Shown: in pieces, positions 58,984-64,000 of the stretch
Layout of the letters: the number at the start of each line of letters is the position of its first letter
Numbering within the stretch: the first letter of the stretch is position 1
Assembly: GCF_015057245.1 (NCBI RefSeq)
Contig: NZ_SVET01000003.1
Coordinates: 62,001 to 126,000 of the forward strand
Direction of reading: 5' to 3'
Length of the DNA stretch: 64,000 nt
DNA from: Pseudobutyrivibrio ruminis
GTDB lineage: Bacteria; Bacillota; Clostridia; Lachnospirales; Lachnospiraceae
The notes under the pieces: model-generated
The model's database searches: none
Told to the model about the DNA's origin: nothing
Seen by the model: only the letters and a program-made list of their open reading frames with translations
Program-made: the position numbers and the translations under genes

Positions 58984-59018
58984 AAGTGCTTACAGAAATT
59001 TCTGTAAGCACTCTTTTT
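58984..59018. terminator. Bidirectional terminator
   Basis: AGTGCTTACAGAAATTTCTGTAAGCACT is a perfect palindrome with a T run on the plus side and A-rich sequence on the other, between convergent genes. Confidence 0.8.
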
Positions 59019-59601
59019 ATATAATCTCTAAAACTCTATGTAACAGTATTTCTGCACTGACGCCCCACAAAAGAGCTGCGCCAGCAACATAAGCTATTGT
59101 TTTCATTTCGAATCCAAAATGAAGACCAGTGTAAAGGCCTGCCAAAACCATCAATATAGATATGATAAGTATGATGGTTATAATCTGCCAGATTGTTGTT
59201 CCAACCAAGCCACAAGCACAGCCTGCAGCTGCTGTATAGATGCATGAGACAACAACTATTTTGATGTAGTCCCAAACTCTAAGTACATCCTTGCGTTTTT
59301 CCTGTATGAATTCTCTTTTGATTGCTTTTGCAATAAGACGAATGCCAAGGAAAGCTAATACTATGACTGCTACTATCTCACCATAATTCATAGGATCTGA
59401 CACATATCCATTCAGTGCAAGCAGTCTACATATAACAAAACCAATAAAGTAAAAAATCAATTCCAACCCTGCCACAACAGTACAGGCTATGACAAGAGTA
59501 CGCTTTCTAATGCGAGCAATCATAGCTCCCTGTATTTCCATAGCGGCAAATACATCTAATAAAATACCTGCTATCATCAGCAGGTTTTCCAACCAGCTCA
59601 T
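59017..59601 (-). CDS. Putative MntP-like membrane protein
   Basis: 194-residue protein with six predicted membrane segments. LLDVFAAMEIQGAMIARI near the start and FLGIRLIAKAIKRE in the middle resemble the two-repeat MntP (manganese exporter) fold, where an LDAFAV-like motif occurs in each half; the match is partial. A second repeat motif is not clear. Family assignment is tentative, and the substrate is unknown. Confidence 0.55.
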   Translation of the reverse strand: MSWLENLLMIAGILLDVFAAMEIQGAMIARIRKRTLVIACTVVAGLELIFYFIGFVICRLLALNGYVSDPMNYGEIVAVIVLAFLGIRLIAKAIKREFIQEKRKDVLRVWDYIKIVVVSCIYTAAAGCACGLVGTTIWQIITIILIISILMVLAGLYTGLHFGFEMKTIAYVAGAALLWGVSAEILLHRVLEII

Positions 59602-59728
59602 ATATTTCCTAACTCCGTTCCTAATATATCTATTAATATATTTTATAATATCTCTAATTTTTATTTACTAAAATATTCAACCACCAAACCATGTTTGTTA
59701 GCAAGATACAATGTAATATATTTGTATT

Positions 59729-60295
59729 CTACTTGTTTGAAACTATTTCAATCAGCGAATTATGGAACAATTTAACGTAAACATCTGTTAATTCTTCAAC
59801 TGGTACTGTCATGCCTCGTTTAATCCACTGAATTGTAATCCAGCTAATTGAATGACCTAAAAACTCTGCCACAAGCTCCTTGGAGAGCCATTTATAATCA
59901 GCCATCTGAACAAGGCTTTCTACATCAATATACTTTTTAACAGCGTTTGCTACGCATCGATTATATATTTCGTTGAATGAATTCTGTCCCTCAAGCTGCG
60001 TAGCTCGCTTATAGAAGTCCTTTTCTCTTGCCATTGTAGTGTGTACGAAAGTGATTGCCTCTTTCAACATACCATTGGATAAAAGAGGATCTATAGGCAT
60101 AAACAATTCATTGACAGTAATCCATTCAAGTAATTCATATTTATCCTGAAAATGATTGTAGAAGGTAGGGCGAATAACTCCTGCCTTATCAGTGATTTCT
60201 TTAATTGTAATTTTCTCAATAGGCTTTGTTTTAGCAAGTTCTTTTAAGCTTTCTGCAAGAACAATATCTATTGCATTCTGCGATTGATTATTCAT
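59729..60295 (-). CDS. TetR-family regulator
   Basis: 188-residue repressor: KITIKEITDKAGVIRPTFYNHF is the helix-turn-helix, and the long C-terminal domain resembles the DhaS-like type, as in the protein at 34660. It is the last gene of degV, DUF308, small protein, tetR, and may regulate that set. The ligand is unknown. Confidence 0.85.
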   Translation of the reverse strand: MNNQSQNAIDIVLAESLKELAKTKPIEKITIKEITDKAGVIRPTFYNHFQDKYELLEWITVNELFMPIDPLLSNGMLKEAITFVHTTMAREKDFYKRATQLEGQNSFNEIYNRCVANAVKKYIDVESLVQMADYKWLSKELVAEFLGHSISWITIQWIKRGMTVPVEELTDVYVKLFHNSLIEIVSNK

Positions 60296-60303
60296 ATATC
60301 TCC

Positions 60304-60537
60304 TTAAGAATCCTGGTATTCAACTGTAACATAGAAGCCCTTAGGCGTCTCTTTTACATCTACCACTTTTCCCTCTTTGGCCTTAATACGTTCCAAAGTT
60401 GTGTAATTTGCCGACATAGCAAAAGACCTGCCTAACACATAATAATATGAATTAGGCAGCTCGTATTCTGTGATGGAAAGCACATCTCCTATATCAAGGA
60501 GACCTGTGCGTTCCATTTTAAATTCCATTTGACCCAT
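60304..60537 (-). CDS. Hypothetical protein
   Basis: 77-residue protein (MGQMEFKMERTG start; an inner start at MEFKMERT is possible). It reads as a small beta-rich domain, DIGDVLSITEYELPNSYYYV and VVDVKETPKGFYVTVEY. Its ATG shares a base with the DUF308 stop (TAATG), so it is translationally coupled. Family not recognised. Confidence 0.7.
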   Translation of the reverse strand: MGQMEFKMERTGLLDIGDVLSITEYELPNSYYYVLGRSFAMSANYTTLERIKAKEGKVVDVKETPKGFYVTVEYQDS

Positions 60538-61106
60538 TATATATCTTCCTCTCGGGTAATTGTTCCATCTACAACAGAACCTGTTGCTCTTCTAACCTTG
60601 TGAACAATACCAAAATCTGCAATTCCATCATAAATAAGCATGATACCAATAGCCTGAACAGCCACCTTTACCAACTTAAATGCTGCCATAATGCAAATAA
60701 CACCAAGTGCCATTTTTAATGCAGCAAAAATATATGATATCCAAACCCGAGGGGCATGGGCTTTTGTTGCTTCGATTGACATTCCTAAATCCATTACACC
60801 ATGTACTATAAGGATAACGCCAATAGCAATAGGAATGATAGAAACAATTGAAGATGGTGCTTTAAAAATCCATACACCAATTATTGCTAGAATTGCTCCA
60901 ACAACTATTCCAAGTGCATTCATTCCAAATTCATAAATCTGGCTGATTATCACTAATATTCCAGCCAAAACAATGATACATGCAATAACTCGGCTAATTG
61001 TTATTAAGCTTTCCTCTGGAAATATCAAAAGCATAATACCAATAATAACACTGAGTAGTGCAGATATTGTAATATTTAGTCTTAGGCTTTTAATTTTCTC
61101 TTTCAT
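60537..61106 (-). CDS. DUF308 (HdeD-like) membrane protein
   Basis: 189-residue membrane protein with six predicted segments in three pairs. MLLIFPEESLITISRVIACI and the later GVWIFKAPSSIVSIIPIAIG are the repeated W/F-x-P-type units of the DUF308 family (relatives include acid-resistance HdeD). The role is unknown. It starts 3 bases after degV ends. Confidence 0.88.
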   Translation of the reverse strand: MKEKIKSLRLNITISALLSVIIGIMLLIFPEESLITISRVIACIIVLAGILVIISQIYEFGMNALGIVVGAILAIIGVWIFKAPSSIVSIIPIAIGVILIVHGVMDLGMSIEATKAHAPRVWISYIFAALKMALGVICIMAAFKLVKVAVQAIGIMLIYDGIADFGIVHKVRRATGSVVDGTITREEDI

Positions 61107-61109
61107 AAT

Positions 61110-61997
61110 TTATCTCTCTTTTTCTCTGCCCCAGAATCCAATTGCTACTGTACCTGGACCAGTGTGTGCTCCAATAGTAGGACCAATATCGAAAATACGG
61201 ATTTTTTCTTTCATCTTAGGGAATGCTTCCTCAAGCATGTCGGCCATTTCTCTGGCATCATCGTAGCAAACAGAGTGAGTGATGAAGATATTCTGATCGT
61301 AATCTTCACCATTTTCAATACGCTCTTTTATTGCTGCAAGAGCTGCCTTCTTAACCATCTTTTTACCACGGCACTTCTGTCTTGGAATAAGCTTTCCTTC
61401 ATCGTTGACATTTAGAAGTGGGCAAATGTTGAGAGCTGTACCAAACCATCCAGAAATCTTTGATACACGACCACCTCTGATAAAGAATGTAAGGTCTGTA
61501 GTGAAGAACCATGTGTTCTGATTCTGGATATGATCAGCTGTCCACTTAACTAATTCATCGAAGCTGTAGCCTTCATCACGAAGTGTAGCAAGCTTGTCCA
61601 TAAATAAGCCATAACCAGCTGAAGCTGTAAGGCTATCAAAAACTACAAGCTTTCTGTCAGGGAACTCTTCTCTAAGCTCCTCTGCAGCGATTCTAGCAGA
61701 ATTGATAACGCCAGAAATTCCGCTGGCTAGAGTTAAATGGATAACATCCTTCCCCTGCTCTAAAAACTTTCTAAAGTATGCTGCAAATTCATCTGCATTA
61801 ACCTGAGATGTCTTTGTCATAGCGCCATCTACCATAGCACCATAAAAATCCTGAGGAGACATTGATTTAAATAAATCATCCACATATGGCTTGTCATCTA
61901 AATAATAGTGAAAGCAGATATGTTCAATGTCCTTCTCCTTTAAAAACTCTTCTGTCACATCCGCTGTTGAACAGCAACTAATAATAAAATCTCCCAT
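61110..61997 (-). CDS. DegV-family fatty-acid-binding protein
   Basis: 295-residue protein of the DegV (FakB-like) family, which binds fatty acids for a FakA kinase. FIISCCSTADVTEEFL, YHYY(L)DDKPYVDD, TLASGISGVINSARIAAEEL and VVFDSLTASAGYGLFM follow the family pattern; THSVCYDDA and IGPTIGAHTGPGTV close the fold. It is first in a likely operon with the DUF308, small and TetR genes. Confidence 0.93.
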   Translation of the reverse strand: MGDFIISCCSTADVTEEFLKEKDIEHICFHYYLDDKPYVDDLFKSMSPQDFYGAMVDGAMTKTSQVNADEFAAYFRKFLEQGKDVIHLTLASGISGVINSARIAAEELREEFPDRKLVVFDSLTASAGYGLFMDKLATLRDEGYSFDELVKWTADHIQNQNTWFFTTDLTFFIRGGRVSKISGWFGTALNICPLLNVNDEGKLIPRQKCRGKKMVKKAALAAIKERIENGEDYDQNIFITHSVCYDDAREMADMLEEAFPKMKEKIRIFDIGPTIGAHTGPGTVAIGFWGREKER

Positions 61998-62075
61998 AAA
62001 CCATCCTATTCCATAAAATAATTATCAACCTGTTTGAGTATAACGCAACATATTATTGAATTGCAACACGCCCAA

Positions 62076-64000
62076 TTATTTTAACTGAAGATATTCCTCC
62101 AAAATCTGAGTACCTTCTTCGTATTCCAGGTTGTCGTAGGCCTCCCTTAAAGTGCCATATAATGCCATTAACTCTTGATTTTTATCACTCTTATCCAACT
62201 TTTCAAGTGACTCTTCAATAGCATTAAGATTATATTTATCAAAAGCATCCAGCAGTTCCTTTAGAATATCTGTTACATCTTCATTGGAACTATCAATTAT
62301 TTCGATTTGCTCTTCTATGCCATTTGGTGCAAGCTGTGTAAGCTCCTTTGTAGCATCTTCAACTACTTCACACAATGCATTAAGGAATTCATCCATGTGA
62401 GCATCAACGTAGCTCCATGTCTCTGACTTTGCTGCCATCTCCATTATCTGAGCCTGCTCGGCAAAAGTCTCTCTGCCTATTTGCTTGCTAACACCACCTA
62501 TACCGTGCACCTTTACCTTAAACATTTCCTTATCGTTTTTACGATAGTTAGGTAAATTCAAAAGAAGTGGTTGCATTTCCTTTACAAATGTATCCAAGGT
62601 CTTTTGGTATACACTGCTGTTTTGACGATTTCGCTTTACAACAGATACAACTGTTTCACTGTCGTTCTTTTCTGCCAAATCCCTTGGCATATATTTATCC
62701 ATGATTTCCTGAAGCTTTACACCAAGAATTGGCTTGGCCAGGAAATCGCTGAAACCATATTCAGCCACTACATGTCTAGCATTTTCTTCGGAATTTGCTG
62801 TAACAAGAACTATTGGCACGCTTGAAAACTCACGAATCTTCTTACATGCCTCGGAACCGTTAACAGGCATCATCATCTGATCTAAGAATACTAAATCATA
62901 ATGATTTTTACTAACTTCTTCTATTGCAGATGCACCATCAGGCATGGTGATAACTTCACATTTCCATGGTGCAAGAAACTGCTGCATAATTTCAAGATTG
63001 ATACGCATATCATCTGCCACAAGCACTCTGGCTCTAGGATAAATGTAATCAACCTTTTCTGGCAATCCATGGAATCCCTGATTTGGATTGAGGAGAGTTC
63101 TTCTATTGAGAACACGCTCCATCATGCGCTCGCCACCACACTGCTTCTGGTAAAAATAGCCTTTAAATACAGAGCCTGATATACCATCACTTTCTGCAGT
63201 GATTGAACCTCCAAGCTTCGCAATAAGCTGACGGGTAATAGCAAGACCAAGTCCTGTTCCTTCTGTATCTACTCCATCTGCAGATGATACATATTCATTG
63301 AATACCTCCTCAAGCTGCTCTGGAGACATTCCCTGGCCTGTATCTGCAATTGAAAAATCAATTCGCACCCTACCATCTTCTAACTCATCAAAGGAAAGTT
63401 CAGCATGAATATTTCCTTTTTCAGTAAACTTAACCGCATTAGATAAGATATTTTGAAAAATCTCTCTGACACGTATTGCATCTCCAAACAAATATCTAGG
63501 GTAAGATGATGTGATTGCCAAATTAAAATCTATAGGCTTTGACTGTAAATTAAGGAGTGTTGAATATGCCATATCCTCAATATTGGCATTTACATCATAT
63601 TGTTTTTCTGTAAACTCAAACTTTCCTGCCTCAAGCTTGCTGTAATCAAGAATTGCATTAACAAGCTCAAGTAAGTTTTCTGAAGCCCTTTTGATATTAG
63701 AAATAAGATTCTTGTTCTTTTCTGAGATATCCTTCTTTGTGGCAAGAATATCGCTTACACCCATAATGGCATGCAAAGGGCTTCTAAGCTCATGGGACAT
63801 CTGTGCTAAGAACTGGCTCTTTCTTGCAGTTTCTTTCTTGGCATTTGTAGCCTCTTTATGTTCTTGAGTAATATCTACAGCTGAAATGATATAGCCCTTT
63901 ACTTCTTGCCCCTCTGTAACAGGTGCGTAATGTACTCTATACCATCTTTCGCAGGCATAATACTCGCTGTCATTTCTTTCTCTTTTTACCATGTTTTCTG
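62076..64000 (-). CDS. Hybrid sensor histidine kinase (5' end missing)
   Basis: At least 640 residues, the N-terminus beyond the right window edge. The end of a PAS domain (WYRVHYAPVTEGQEVKGYII) is followed by HisKA (FLAQMSHELRSPLHAI, phospho-His), HATPase (DGVDTEGTGLGLAITRQLIA), a receiver domain (VLVADDMRINLEIM, phospho-Asp in LVFLDQMMMP, Lys in FLAKPI) and an HPt-like domain with KVHGIGGVSKQIG, where the usual HxLKG reads HGIGG. A complete in-protein phosphorelay is suggested, with doubt about the HPt. The signal is unknown. Confidence 0.92.
   Translation of the reverse strand, partial: ENMVKRERNDSEYYACERWYRVHYAPVTEGQEVKGYIISAVDITQEHKEATNAKKETARKSQFLAQMSHELRSPLHAIMGVSDILATKKDISEKNKNLISNIKRASENLLELVNAILDYSKLEAGKFEFTEKQYDVNANIEDMAYSTLLNLQSKPIDFNLAITSSYPRYLFGDAIRVREIFQNILSNAVKFTEKGNIHAELSFDELEDGRVRIDFSIADTGQGMSPEQLEEVFNEYVSSADGVDTEGTGLGLAITRQLIAKLGGSITAESDGISGSVFKGYFYQKQCGGERMMERVLNRRTLLNPNQGFHGLPEKVDYIYPRARVLVADDMRINLEIMQQFLAPWKCEVITMPDGASAIEEVSKNHYDLVFLDQMMMPVNGSEACKKIREFSSVPIVLVTANSEENARHVVAEYGFSDFLAKPILGVKLQEIMDKYMPRDLAEKNDSETVVSVVKRNRQNSSVYQKTLDTFVKEMQPLLLNLPNYRKNDKEMFKVKVHGIGGVSKQIGRETFAEQAQIMEMAAKSETWSYVDAHMDEFLNALCEVVEDATKELTQLAPNGIEEQIEIIDSSNEDVTDILKELLDAFDKYNLNAIEESLEKLDKSDKNQELMALYGTLREAYDNLEYEEGTQILEEYLQLK

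Noticed and set aside
62901..63179. Plus-strand frame opposite the hybrid kinase
   Set aside because: A shadow of the minus-strand kinase gene; no start context and no protein motif.

Overview
The window reads as a chromosomal segment of a low-GC Clostridia, most likely a Lachnospiraceae member. This is inferred from gene content and style: PPi-type phosphofructokinase, the TGS-domain nucleoside kinase, a DUF815 ATPase, an rpoD-dnaG-dgt block, ecfA-ecfT-truA-rplM-rpsI synteny and strong GGAGG ribosome binding sites. Most genes lie on the minus strand. No rRNA, CRISPR or intact transposase gene was seen.

Layout. 1-6.9 kb: a left-truncated amidohydrolase, PPi-phosphofructokinase, a PAP2 phosphatase, CarD, RNase P RNA, a nucleoside kinase and trmK. 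7-11.2 kb: rpoD, dnaG and dgt. 11.3-15.2 kb: an accessory patch with a VOC protein, gene remnants, an array of imperfect palindromes, two unrecognised genes, a carbamoyltransferase paralogue and a GNAT acetyltransferase, both preceded by the same inverted repeat. 15.2-20.3 kb: two identical tRNA-Leu(AAG) genes in opposite orientation bracket a surface O-acylation and esterase cassette, followed by a candidate small RNA and tRNA-Leu(CAG). 20.4-26.9 kb: dtd, an orphan cbiL, a TrmH-family methyltransferase, nudC, a DUF815 ATPase, a histidinol phosphatase and a secreted transglutaminase-like protein. 26.9-32.7 kb: the operon thiE-D-S-F-G-H-C behind a TPP riboswitch. 32.7-41.9 kb: a radical SAM protein, an OhrR-type regulator, TetR, transporters, a VanZ-VOC fusion, AlkD and small unknowns.

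The most interesting part is 41,972-47,187. An 18-bp direct repeat, whose right copy is the 3' end of rpsI, encloses about 5.2 kb that also holds broken integrase ends and a DUF6061-like remnant. The cargo is an Rrf2 regulator, an FMN-family split-barrel protein, an FMN riboswitch, an ECF riboflavin-type S component, a split-barrel/ferredoxin fusion, a class M sirtuin and a zinc-type macrodomain protein. Four copies of one inverted repeat (WTGTAA-N9-TTACAW) lie upstream of the two start genes, and two of them sit on predicted -35 boxes. I infer a redox- or flavin-responsive ADP-ribosylation module, lacking the usual lipoyl partners, on a decayed integrative element.

Next to it a three-gene hipB-hipS-hipT toxin-antitoxin locus with three matching operators splits the usual truA-rplM order. 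50-64 kb: truA, ecfT, a fused EcfA1-EcfA2 ATPase, trmL, an aminotransferase with an Lrp regulator, an AIR-synthase-like protein, a VanW protein with a Thr/Asp repeat tail, small membrane proteins, a TetR/DUF308/DegV cluster and a hybrid histidine kinase cut by the right edge.
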